DNA of 64,000 bases. Source: Tilletia caries. Taxonomy: Eukaryota > Basidiomycota > Exobasidiomycetes > Tilletiales > Tilletiaceae. Position numbers and translations under genes: made by a program. The stretch is taken from positions 853,501 to 917,500 of the forward strand of contig JALUTQ010000024.1 in assembly GCA_032718865.1 (NCBI GenBank). The letters are read 5' to 3'. Below, one piece after another: positions 1-11,700 of this stretch. The first letter of the stretch is position 1. Each line of letters starts with the position of its first letter. The notes under the pieces were generated by a model. It did no database searches, was not told the origin of the DNA, and worked only from the letters and a program-made list of their open reading frames with translations.

Positions 1-120
1 GGAACCCGCCGTTTCCTTTCTTGCGCGCGCCGTAAGCGATGGAAGGGCGCAGCTCTTGGACAGTCGTAAATCCGATCGCGTTCTGCGCGTCTGCTCCTGC
101 TGGGCCGTGTCTTGAGCTCG
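1..120 (-). CDS. Possible partial coding exon running off the window edge
   Basis: On the minus strand one frame stays open to position 1. It encodes a stretch of ordinary amino-acid composition (reads ...AIGFTTVQELRPSIAYG... just before the edge) with mixed codon use, unlike the low-complexity ORFs nearby. No start codon, acceptor site or domain can be fixed, and a second frame is also open over part of the stretch. I do not recognise a family. The upstream limit given is arbitrary. It could equally be chance. Confidence 0.25.
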
Positions 121-1998
121 GTCGACCTCTTCCCCTTCCTTCAGCCGAGATCGTGCAGGAAGGCGAAATCTTCACTTGGAAAATGCCTTCTTTTTTCTTC
201 TGACCTCGCGAGCTGGCGCTGGCTCTTGAGTGCACAGGAACCAAAGGAGACGGACTCGAGCTGTGAGGGAACACGGTGTGCTGTGGGTTCTATGTCCTGC
301 AGATGTCCAAGAACGAAGTCACAGAAGAAGATAGATACCGACGATGTCTTGGGCTGTTGTACTTTGAACGCGTCGACAGGCTGCAGTACGATACGCGTGC
401 GGCCCGCTGTTCCCGCTTCGACCCTGGCTGCCTGCGGAAGGAAGGTGAGGGAATCGCTATGTATCTGTGGATGGCAGGGTTGAGCGCGGGGCTTCCAGCT
501 ACTGTGGACTGTCGACCTTCCTGCTTCAGGACCCTTCTCGCTCAATCGCCGAACGCGGGCCCTTCAAACTCCGACATGACCATCACCTCCAACTCGACAT
601 GCTCAACAAGCTCACCACCGCTCAGAAGGCGCTCAGGCAGGGATGCAAGGTCATAACAAAGAACAAGAACGAGCCGAACAAGGTAGATTAGAGAAAGAGG
701 GCCATAAAGAAAGAGAAGGAGAAAGAGAAGAGAACAACAAGGAGACGCGCCCCTGGCGTCGCCCGACTAAAGCGCAGGGGAAAAAAAGCGGGGAGATAAG
801 TCAAAAAAAGGCCAGTCGAGAGAGAAGGGAAGAGGAAGGAGGTAAGGATGCGGGAACCTCGATGAGGGAGGAGAGAGACCAGAGCCAAGAAAAAGACCCA
901 GAAGAGAAATTGCAAAGAGAACCGCGGTGTCATTGTCGTATGTGAATGCATTTTGCTGGGGTGTTTGCTGGAGAAGGGAGGGGAGAGTCGGGACTGGGGC
1001 GCCCGCGCGCGAGAGAGATGGCAGGATGATGTTGGTGTTCTCAACCTCGGGAAGGTTGGGAAGGTGGAAACAACATTGCATGTATGGGGGAGTTTGGGGT
1101 AGGTATCGAAAGAGCTGCAGAGGGGTGGGTTGGGCTTCGTGATGAGAGGTCGTTTGGTTTCCGGTGAAATGCGATGGGGACGAGAGAGAAGAACGTAAAG
1201 GCCCAATAAAGAACAAAGCCCAGGCCGTCCCATTCACGCGCCTATTGACGAAGTCTGAAGGGACGGGGAGGCTTGGTGTATAAAAAAAAGGAAGAGAAAG
1301 GTAGGCCGGCCGACGGGTGTGGAAGGGAAAAAGTTGCAGGTGCTGTCTGTTCCGGCCGGAACCACAAGCAGGCAGGCCGCTCGCTCGATGCAAATTCGCA
1401 GGAAGAAGACGGTCGTTGTCGCAGGCGAAGCCGATGTTATATATTCGCGGGCAGACAAAACGGGGTCGTCTCAGGCTGTTTTGATGCTTGTTCGAGGACG
1501 GCCAAAGAGGGGGGGTGGGTGGGCCAATTTGCATGGGGCCGGCCGAGACGAAGACGGGCTGCGAACGCGGAGATGGGGGAACGAACTTGATGGTCCAGTA
1601 AATATGTTAAAAGTGGTGGATCAGGCCCGACGATTCGAGGTCGAGGCCAGAATAGGCGAATGCCCATGTCGCCCTTGCTTGTGTGTGTTGGTCGTGTAGT
1701 TGTCTCGATTTTCCTCCGAGTGCCCTCCCCCAGTTGGATAGGACGAAATCCCCAGCCGTAGTGTTTAGGAAGCTCCAGGCGCCGGTGTATAGCAGGTACA
1801 CGAGTTGGTGTGGTAGAATAAGCGCGGGGATAGCTCCATAGCCACAAAATGGGCTTCGTCCTGACGGTCGACATTTCTCACATGTCAAACAATCCTTGTT
1901 GATGGGCGACTAAAGAGAACAGCACAGTGAAGAAATTCATCTGAAGTCAGTCGACAGCACTGGTAAAATCAAACATTCCGAGTCGAGAACATACCAAA
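121..1998. other. Gap with no supported gene
   Basis: Only overlapping, low-complexity ORFs are present. The part from about 660 to 1230 is strongly purine-rich on the plus strand (runs of GA and GGA), so it is pyrimidine-rich on the minus strand. A candidate splice pair (donor at 445, acceptor ending at 529) could join short plus-strand ORFs, but no product is recognisable. The right part is presumably the 3' flank of the response-regulator gene, which ends at 1999. Confidence 0.4.
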
Positions 1999-4763
1999 TC
2001 AAACCCGAAGAGGGAAGAAAACCTCTTCATCAGAGTGATCACCACTCTCGCCCGACAGTTCCTCCTTCCCGTCCGACTCATCATCCGACAGCTCCACAGC
2101 GCCCTCGCCGGGATAGTCAAGGCGTTGGTGATCCTCGACAAACTCGGCAGGGGTGCACGGCAGCGACCGACTCGAATTCGAGAACGACAGTGGCCGGACA
2201 GCGGAGGACAGCAGCATGCGAGTCAATGCCAGAGTGTCGATCGCACGACGGCCTTCCGCCTCCAGCTCGCCGCCGCGGCTCATCGCCGACGGTCCGTGGA
2301 CGAAGAAGCTCGCCAACGAACGCATACACAGCTCGCCCGTCCGAGCAAACGTCTGCTTGCCCGAAGCCGGCGAAGGCGAGGACGGCGGCTCGCCCGCCGC
2401 CGTCGTCGTCCGCGGTGAGACTGTCCCGTTCAGGCTCGATGACTTCTCCATGCTGATTGCCTTCGAGAAGCGGAACGGCGAAAGTGAGAGTCCTCGCGGC
2501 CGCCCCTTGCTCGTCGCCGGCTTGGCAAACTTCACCGGGCCGAAGGAATCCCGGCGCAAAGAGCCGTGCGCCAACTCGTTGCGACCAGGCACCTCCGCAT
2601 CGCTTGCTATTGATTCAGCCTGTGCCTCAGCAGAGGGAGGCGGAACCGCATGAGCTCCGATCGAAAGGTCATTCGCAACCGGCAGGGACCGTCCCGATGA
2701 CGCCTCTCCGACAGTACCAGTCATCGACCGCGGCAACTGCGACGAAGCACCCGAGCCGGAAGCTTCCGCATTATCAGCAGAATCTTTGAGCTCCAGAGCA
2801 AGCTCCCGCTCCAAGTCGAGCACCATCGGCCCAAGGTGGGAGGAAGCTGGAGGCGCACCGTAGGCAAAGTGGCTCGCCACGCCCGACGAAGGAAGCGAGT
2901 AGTGCGTCTTGCCGGCGCGCGGAGATGCCTTCTTGGGCGTTGAGTGCATCAGTTGCGACGTCGCATGCGAAGTGGACGCAGCGACTGCACTGCCGCACTC
3001 AAGCGCATGCTCCTCCCGCTCCGATACCTCCACAACCGATTGGTCATCTCCATCTTGACCAGCCAACTCCTCCTCCGTCAAGTTCTCGTCGGCCCCACTG
3101 ACCCGGCGTATGACTTGGTTCGCAGCGTCAAAGTACGTTCCTTCGAGCCGGAAGCTGTCCAGATCGACTTCGCGCTTGACGTCAGCAAGGTCCCGGATGT
3201 CGATCGGCGCCGCCGAGATTTGGCGGAGGTGACGAGCGATGAGCTGCGGGCGCTGAGAAGAGAGCCGCAACTCAGCTTTGGTGTTGAAAGAGTCCGATTC
3301 GGTGACATGCTCAGTGACGGCAGAGGTACTCTCGTCGCCTTGCGGCAAGAAGAAGCCCTGAGTGACGTAGTGAGGCGACCGTATCGACTCGTCAACAACG
3401 TGGTTCTCGATGTTGCCACAGCTGATCTGGTTAGGAGAGTTGGCACGTTGGCCACCGCTGGCAGACTCGAGCAAGTCGATAACTGCGCTGTAGGGCGGCA
3501 TGATGACGGGCTCGGTGTTGTGGAGGGCCAGGAAGAAGGACTTGTTCTGAGCCGGGTCTGCCCCGAGACTCTTGCTCCGCGCCAGACGTTGAGAACGGGG
3601 CAAGTCTTCGACGCCGGTGGGAACGAATGCAGATCCGAGCTTGATGCTCTCGATGCTATCATCGGACGCTGCGGAGGCGAGGCCCATGGCACGAGTCGTG
3701 CGATCTCCGAACATGGCCGGGGATGCGGACTCGTTCTCATCGCTCGTATCAATCCCGGTCTTGTAAGGAGAGATGGAAGACCGGAGACTGAGTCCTCCGC
3801 CGTAAAAGACGCCATGAGACCGAGTCGACATGACCTCCTGCTCGATGCCAGCCCGAGCGATGAGCTGGGTAAAGTCTCCACAGCTACTAGACGGGCGACG
3901 GTCTTCGATCAGCAGTGGAGAAGCCGATCGGGAGTGTTGCAAGTCCTGTTCAGCGAGGAAGTCGAAGAACGAACGCAGAGTGTTCTCGCGGACCGGCTTC
4001 TCGATAAGACCGTCAAAGCCGCCGGAGCGGTAGAGTCGCTGTTCTTGGTCTCGAACTGCGGTGGTGCATGCGAGCAATTTGGCGTTCCGATCGATCGCAG
4101 TCAGGGGCAGGCCGCGGATGCGACGGGCCAGACTGAGGCCTGAGATGGCGGGCATGTGGATGTCGAGCATGATGTGGGTGAAAGTCGGGGCGAGATTGTT
4201 GATTTCATTGGCAGCTGCGACGGCCCGAGCACTCTCGGGCATCGTTCGCCGTACCGTCTGTGGGGTTGCGATGGATACTGCATCGGAAAGGGGAAGAGTC
4301 CCCTTCAGCAAGTCGAGAGCAACGGTGGCGTCAGTCAGAGCAATGGGCGGCTGCTCCGAGTCGAGCTTGTCGGCAAAGCGACGGTGAAGAAGCCTGAGGA
4401 GCAGGGCAAGGTTGAGCGGGTTGTCGTCGACAAGGAGAATCCGCATCGGAATAGACTGCTGCACGGCGTTGGTAGCCTTGAGGTTCTCTGCCACTGCCTT
4501 CGAGAATTGGTCAGGTGCGTTGTGACCGGCTGGTGCAGACTCGGGCGTGGCACGGTCTGACGGAACTGACTCCTGTTGATGGATTCGAAGGGCGAGACAT
4601 CGAGCTGGGTGTATGGTGTCGCTGCTGATGAGCAGACAGATGGGCTCTCGGATTCTTCTGAATCAGTGAAGCAAGAAGAATTGGAGGCGGATGTGATGCT
4701 TGAGCCACGGAACGAAGGCGGAGAACTGGCCGCGGTGGCGAGAAGAAGAGAAGCGTCGATCAT
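1999..4763 (-). CDS. Response regulator with N-terminal receiver domain
   Basis: The gene has two exons, complement(1999..4493, 4571..4763), giving 895 aa. The 77-nt intron (GTCAGT donor, CTGAC branch point, GCAG acceptor) is required: the long frame has no ATG upstream and splicing creates an in-frame Met at residue 65. A receiver (REC) domain spans about residues 80-250. It shows the acidic pair in ILLVDDN, the phospho-acceptor Asp175 in MLDIHMP, Thr208/209 and Lys230 in EKPV. The family accepts phosphate from a histidine phosphotransfer protein. The remaining roughly 640 residues are disordered, Ser/Pro-rich and end in an acidic tail. Fungal Ssk1 and Rim15 carry REC at or near the C terminus, so this N-terminal layout does not match them, and no kinase or HSF-type DNA-binding domain is visible. 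The pathway is unassigned; a stress-signalling role is inference. Confidence 0.75.
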
Positions 4764-6680
4764 CGTGTGTGAAGTGGTTGGGTCTGGTGTTGGAAACTTG
4801 AGACGTGGAAGCTGAGTCGGATCGAGAGAGTCGAAGCAGGAGAATGAGAGAGGGGGAGATGGAAGGTAGGGAAGAGCGAGAACGTGTCTGAGAACCCCAG
4901 GGCAGTTTTGTCAAGTTCCACTTTTGGTGTGCGAGAGCGATCGGCTCGCGGTGGAAGACCCAGGTATGTGAGGGTGAAACTACAGGGAAGGGGGGAAGAA
5001 GGGGGGCGGCGAAGCCAAGGGACGCCTTATGGAGATGCTGAGAAAAAGAGACCTGTGTGTGGTGAGGTCCCTACGGACGTAAGATTAGGCAAAGTGTTGA
5101 TACTGTGCCTGAAAGCTTGAGCGAATCAGCCGACGGCCGGCAGGGAGAGAGGACCCTGGTTGCCGAGTGCCTGAAGGTGATAAGGGGGGTTGCAGCGGTT
5201 GAGTAAGACTCGTCGCCGCAGTGGTAAACACCTGATCTAATGAGAAGGTGAGAAGATTGAGGTGGGCTGGATCGAGGTAGTGGTTGTGCTGATACGGGTC
5301 AGTGGGGGGATCGCATCGAAGAGCCAGGTGTGGCGAAGAGAAGAGGGTGGTCGGAATGAGTCAGTCCAGGCTCACGATGAAGGTCACCTGAGTGCGCAAG
5401 CTGGGTTTTATCCACTGCACCGTCTGTGGCTCTGCATTGAGACTCACCTGCACGTTCTGCCGTTTGTTGTGCTTGCTGTGCAGCGTATCAACAAGAGGCA
5501 CGGATATGCGGACCCGTTGGCTTGTCGCGCTCTGGTGAAGGAGGAATCGATGTTTGCGATACGAGGTGAGCAATGTTCTGACCCCAAGGCAGTGGCCAGA
5601 CCGAACGTCGGTACGGCTCACCTGCTTGGTGAGAAGATCTAGAGTCTCTATCCGATGAGCCCTGGAGATCGGCCTGCGCAGTGCTTGCTTTCGCTGATAA
5701 CAAGCAGAAGAGCTGCGCTGGGGCGATAAGATGCGACGGGAAAAGGCCTGCTTTGGTGGCCTCTCGCTTTGCTGTGTGCTGTGTGAGGTGGGTGGGAAGT
5801 CGCTGTAGCGAGGCGCGTCTGGAAAGAGGTCGAGATTCGAGGTCGAGACTGTCTGTCCAGCTAGGTGGAAAGAAGATGCGTTGAATGTGAGTTGTGTGCT
5901 GCTTGGTGTTTGCAGCTGAAGCTTGGTGGTAGTCGACTCCAAGAACGATGGAGATGGTGGCCTTACCGCAACGTTGCAGGGATGCACAGCGACAGCATCA
6001 AGCTCGAACACAAGGTGCGTTACATACCGCACAGAGAAAACAGCTGTTGTGCTCTTGGGTGTGGCAAATCGCAATGCAGTATGGGTCCGATCGGCAGAGG
6101 TGGGTTTGCTCACCTTGGCTGCTGCGGAGAACAAAGCCCTGCCAATCGGCGGAGCGCAAACACAGACGCAGTGCTAATACAGCAATCGAAAACCCAAGCA
6201 GATTCAGCATGGCGGCAAATGCGGCAATGCAGCTCTAAATTCTGGGATGTGCCAGTGGGTCGGCGGAATCGGGGGCTACTCCTGCACTCCGCCTGCCACC
6301 TGCCGGACTCCACTCCGTGCCCGCCCCTCCACTTAGACATTTGGCGTCATGCACGAAGCGCTTCCTTTGACGGCGGCACCGCATCAGTCTTGGTTCCTCC
6401 CTCCTTCTTCCAACTTCCTGTGGCAAGTGAGCTCTAAATTCCCAGGATCCCAAGGAACTTCTTCTGCACGACCTTTTGGCGGACGTGCCGATCGCCAATA
6501 ATCGGCTGTCGGCCGACAATGCCACGTGAGGCTTTCTTCCGACCTGATCGTTCGCACGGCAGAGACGCGGACTCGCCGCATCCGGGCACCCGTATAGTAC
6601 TGCGCAGTACGCTTCGTAATCACACAGAACCAAGTACTACACCAATGGCTTTCGTGGGAGGCTGTCCAGGCTGGGATGGT
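4764..6680. other. Gap upstream of the response regulator
   Basis: This should hold the promoter and leader of the minus-strand response-regulator gene. A 257-codon minus-strand ORF (5361-6134) has arginine/serine-rich, patternless content and no family match, and I do not count it as a gene. No other structure was found. Confidence 0.4.
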
Positions 6681-6689
6681 CCTGGAATT

Positions 6690-6998
6690 GGTCGTGTCTA
6701 TTGGCCGACCCCGGTCGGTACCCGACCCCTCTGAGTTACCCACTTTGACCGTCCCAGCAACGTACTTAATAAAGCGGGCTCAAATTTTGCATGGATGTCA
6801 AAGACGCCTGTACGCGTACTCATGCGAGATTTGAGGTCAATCGATACAGAATTGATGTTGAAAGTAAGGGAGGAACCGTTTTCTTTGGCTTAAAGAGGCG
6901 AAAAGTGGAAGTCTTTGTGGTTTTAGAGCTCTGACTGCTCTAGTGCCGGGGTCGGCCCGTCGACCTAAACCGACCGGGGTCGGCCAATAGACAAAACC
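6690..6998. mobile_element. Mutator-like non-autonomous element (MITE)
   Basis: This 309-bp element has terminal inverted repeats of about 29 bp with two mismatches. The left end begins GGTCGTGTCTATTGGCC; the right end, read inward on the other strand, begins GGTTTTGTCTATTGGCC, and both continue into a GACCCCGGTCGG block. It is flanked by a perfect 9-bp direct repeat, CCTGGAATT, at 6681-6689 and 6999-7007. A 9-bp target-site duplication with GG-starting inverted repeats is the signature of Mutator-like elements. The interior has no ORF, so it would depend on a transposase elsewhere. A second copy of the GGCCGACCCCGG block lies just inside the right end. Confidence 0.75.
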
Positions 6999-7007
6999 CC
7001 TGGAATT

Positions 7008-8773
7008 TGGGAAGGAGCGCGACCGCAGCTCGGATCGGTACATAGATCTTAGAAGTAAAGAACGGCTCAGGAACGTCAGGCGCCCTCGTCGGGTCGGATA
7101 TATACATAGTCTGTTCCTGCCGCACTGAACCAAATCCAAATGCCGTGAGGATCGGGCGGAGCAAAGCAAAGCCCGCAGTGGCATGATCACAGATCAACGT
7201 TGCCGGCTGCCTCCTAGGCTCGCCCTCGGCCGTCGGCAGCGGGCGGCTCGAGCTCTCCAGCGTCCAAGTTCCGACACCTCCCCGTCGTCCACTCGTCCCC
7301 AATTCCCACGCTTGCTGTCCACCTGACCGCCTGATCCACGGTGAACAGATCCATCTAACCTCAAATAGTAGCATCACACGCCCGTCATTGGATCTCCCGT
7401 CCGCTGCTGGGCGACCACTCAACTCACAAGCGCTCACGCTCAAGCTCAAGCATCAAGCATCAAGCATCAACCATCGAGCCTTGCCTATACCCTCACACAG
7501 GACTCAGGAGCTCAACGGACACAAGTGGTATATATGATACACATAGGTCATTTCCCACGTCCCTGCCACCCCTTCTCTCTCGTTATCAAAGCTCACAATT
7601 CGCAGTCCTTCCTGTTCGAGATCGTCTGCTGATGCGCTCAGGCCTCCCAGTCTCCCAGTCTCCCAGGATCAGGAGCTATCAGGGTCCACTTCTCCCCCTT
7701 GACCCGAAAGTTGTGTTGACTGATTCTCACCGCTCGATCGCTGGGTACCGCGCTGACGTCTTCTGTCTCGTTTTTTTTTTCGCCATCCCCCCTTCTTTGC
7801 TCGCAGTGAGATGAGGAGGCAAGGAAAGGACAACCACGACCTCAATACTGAGCTGACGTGTCTATTTCGAACTTGTCCTGCTTACTTCCTTTCCGCCCCC
7901 TCAGTCTCACTAACACCGACTGACTCGCTTTCCTTAGACCTTAACATCAGCAGTCGCCTCCCTCACGATCACAATTCTCGTCCATCGAGACGCGCGCAGG
8001 TGTCGTCGCCCTCTCCGTCAATGGGGTCGCAGCAGCCTGATCGGTGGGCGTCGTTATCCGGGTGGGCAGGACCGGATTTCGGCAGTCAGGGTCGGAATCC
8101 TTTGACGCTCCCTTGCACGTCCCTGCTCTATCTGAATGACCAGCTCTTTTCCAGGCCATCCTCATTCGGGCACCCGGGTGATCGGTCCTTTTGCTCCTCC
8201 CTTACCAGACGACGTCGCAGCAAGGATCATCATCATCATCATCCATCCCTTATTCTCTCGGAAGGACCTCGCCCACCGCATCTGGATCCAATGCGCCTCA
8301 TCATCGTCGCCTGCCGCCGAATCCTTGCTTGTCCTTCTCGTCAGGGTCCGGCGGGTGCGTCAAGGACAACGAAACAATGGGATTCATATCGAAATGTTTG
8401 CAACACTTCCCTTCGCCCCGACAACACAACCCACGGAGGGACAGGCCTATCAGAGCGGAGAAGGGATCATACACGGTACACGTCTGCGACACAGGCGACT
8501 CGGGGAGCTGGTGAAATGTTCGACAATTTTGTTGATTGAGGGAGACTGTTTGAGGTTCTTCGTTTGTACATTAGGATCATCAAGAGAGACGGGAGCGAAG
8601 AAGAAGAACGAATTGATCGCGGAAATCGGAAAGAAGAGACGACGGTGAAGACGAAGCGGTCGAAGAACCCCCGGAGAAAAAGAGAAGAGAAGAGAAAAGG
8701 GAAAAAAAAAATGGACTGTGTCCCCCAAAACGGGAAGAGATCGAGGAAAGCAGTGCAGTCCAGCGAAGACGGC
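7008..8773. other. Gap between MITE and ACC1 3' end
   Basis: A TATA-like stretch (near 7530), pyrimidine tracts before CAG at about 7780-7990 and an ATG at 8022 hint at a transcribed plus-strand unit. I could not build one convincing spliced reading frame. The ORFs at 7811-8539 and 8136-8648 are low complexity. ACC1 ends at 8774, so the right end includes its 3' untranslated region. Confidence 0.35.
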
Positions 8774-11700
8774 TCACGCGAGCAGCTCGAGCAGCGATTT
8801 CCGGCTCGCCGCATCCAGTCCAGCAGCCAGCCGGGCAAACTCCTCCAAAGCATGTGCCTTGCGCAGCGCAACGATGCCCACAAGGAACGACTCCCGCCGC
8901 GCCTGCAAGAACCCGTACGCCTCTTGGTCGTCCGCCGGCAGCCGACCGCCGATCATCTCCGGCAATATCGCCTGCGCCTCCAACAGGCTCAGCGTTGGCC
9001 GGGCAGCCCGAATCTCGGCATACGCAGCGTGCAGCGCCAGACGGAGCGAGAGTCGGTTGTAGAAGTACCGCCGCGCGTTCGTCCATTCCACCTCGGCCGA
9101 GATCACGCCGACGGCCTTCATGCGACCGCTCTTGTCGTGCAGGTCGGCGTACGAGTTCGCAATCGAAGCGAAAATCGGACCCACTGCCTTCTCTCGCTCG
9201 GCAGCAGCCACACGCGCCTCCTGTCCGGTGCTTCCCGATTCGGATGCCCGGCGGATCAGTGCGGAATACTCGGGATCCAGACGAGCCATCGTCTGCAGCT
9301 GCTTGTCGGCACGGTACTTGATAGCTGCGAATGACGAATCAAATGGAAGGTCAGTAAGCACATAACTGAGAAGCGGTGCCGGTGATTACTACTCACCAAC
9401 AATGCCCTCAGGCTCGAGCACACCACCACGTGATTCAGGGTCGGCAAACATCTCCATGTTGCCGTTTGCGTTAATGGTCGAGTCCACCACGACCCACGCA
9501 CCACCGCGGAGTTCGGCATGCTTCGGAATGTACACGAACACCGGCTGGCGGTAGGCGGACAGACCATCGACGATCATCGATCCGTACTTGAGAATCTCGC
9601 GGAACATGTCCTCCTGACCACCGGAGAATCCACGCCAGTTGGCGAGGATCATGAGCGGCAGACCCTCGCGGTTCAAGTCGAAGATCGCCTGCGCGGTCTT
9701 GTACGACGAGTTCGGGTACCATACTTGACCAGCCTCCATGATGCGTTGCTCCTGCGAGTTGGGGTTGGCGGGGTCGGCCGGGAGCACGCGCTCAATGGTT
9801 CGCGTCTCGACAGCAATCACTCCGATAGGGATACCTCCCAGGCGAGCTCGGCCAACAACGACAGAGGTGGCCCAGCCGCCGAGGGTTTCTTGCCAAGAGC
9901 CCTTGTCGAACATACCGGAGAGGTACGAGCCGTCCTCTTCAATCTTGCCCTCGAGCAGCCAACGGGGGTCGTAAGGGCCCTTCGGGGGCACATAGCCGAT
10001 TTCGCGGTCCCAAGGGTCCGATGTGAGAAGGCGAGGGGGAGATGCGTTGGCGACTTCAGGGACGTACGAGATCCACTGCACGAATTGGCGAACGGCAGCG
10101 AGATCATCACTGGCCATCAGGTGCGACACACCGTTGCGGTACATGACTGTGGAGCAGAATGCAGAGTTTGAGCAAGGTGAAACTTCTCGTCGCGCAGAAT
10201 GCAGCAATCAGAACTCACTTTGAGGACCACCAAGCTGGAGGTTGGAAGTGTAGACCTCCCGTCCGAGAAGCTTGTTCAACGCCTGGTAACCAGTGAGGAT
10301 GAGAGGCGAGCCCTCGACTTGGATGACGCGATCACCCAGACGCGCAAGGTAGGCACCGATACCGACCGAGCGGCCAGTAACGATAGTCGCCGTGAAGATC
10401 TCGTCGCGGGCGCGACTCGTCTCACCGGCGATGAGACCCGAGCCGGAAAGGCACTCGACACCGAGACCGTTCTGAGAAAGACCTATGATGTCGGTAATCA
10501 CGTGGTGAGTGGTGCCATCCTCGGCATTGACGGGCTTGGTGATCACGCTACCAGCGGCCTTCTCGTTCAGATGGTTCAGGGCCGCATCGTCCAGGTACAG
10601 GTACTCATGACCCTTCGTAGGGTCATCGCCAATGAACTTGACCTTGAAGATGTCAAGGGGCTCCGTGGCAAGGCCGATACGAGCACCCGAGTTCGCCGAG
10701 ATGTAAAGGCGAGGGACGCGACGTTGGCGAGCGAGCGCCGAGGCGCCAGCGAAGAAGCGATCCTCGAGAGGGCCGAATGAACCAGCCTGGATGGTGACAT
10801 CGTTAGCAATCATGATGATCTGGCGACCATTGGGGCACTCGGGCGTGATGATGTCGAGAACCCAGGCAACCATGGCGATCCGGTTCATGCCAGGAGCACG
10901 CTTGACCTCGACCAGCCGCTCGTTTTCGTCAAAGATGAGCTCCGACACATTGCTGATGGGCTCGGCAGGCGCCTTGATGTTGACCTTCTTCCATGCGGCA
11001 CGGATGGCTTGACGCAGGACATCAATGAAGTCGTAAGCAAAGGTAGTCTGCAGCGCGTGCGCACGCGACCGACGTGATTGCAGAGCGACCTTCGTCGCAT
11101 AGGGCGCGTGGGCCGAGACCATGTGGCGCGACGCGGGCTGGCCGACAGGGTTGAGTGACTTCAGCATGACCGACCCGTCGTCCATGGTAACTTCTTCGTA
11201 CACTTCATAGTGCGCAACGAGACCCGTCTCGTTCATGACAAACGCGCGGATCGGCAAGACACCCGTCGGGGTCTGCAGCATAACGCGAACTTCAGCCTCG
11301 GTTATGCGCAGGCGGAAGAGACGCGTGCTATGACGCTCAATGAACCCCGCGAGCGCACTCTGAACATCTTCGAGCTTGACATCGAGAGAGTAGATGAAGC
11401 TCATGAAGATGTTTGACGCGTCGGCAGTGCGGTGCTCGGGCTGACCCTGCGCAACCTCGATCGTGTTCAGAATGTCGTTAACGATGCGGTCCGACTCGGA
11501 GAGCAGGTATGCCGCCTGGCTGCCGTGAATCTTGCCAGGACGGACCAGTGAGCGGACGAAGAAGCGCGTGTCCGCCGAGTTTGAGATACCGCGAGCGAAG
11601 TAGAGATGGATGGTCGAAGAAGCCACATGGACTGGCGTGATCTCGAAGTTCTCAGTGAGGCGGTGCAGCTCGAGCTGGTAGGCAAGGGCAGGCTCAACAT

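Noticed and set aside
2944..4143. 399-codon plus-strand ORF
   Set aside because: Antisense to the response-regulator gene, which has conserved receiver motifs on the other strand.
5361..6134. 257-codon minus-strand ORF
   Set aside because: No family pattern, Arg/Ser-rich composition, and other frames are equally open; possibly leader sequence.
7811..8539. 242-codon plus-strand ORF and an ATG at 8022 with possible introns
   Set aside because: Several splice combinations are possible but none gives a recognisable or clearly coding product.
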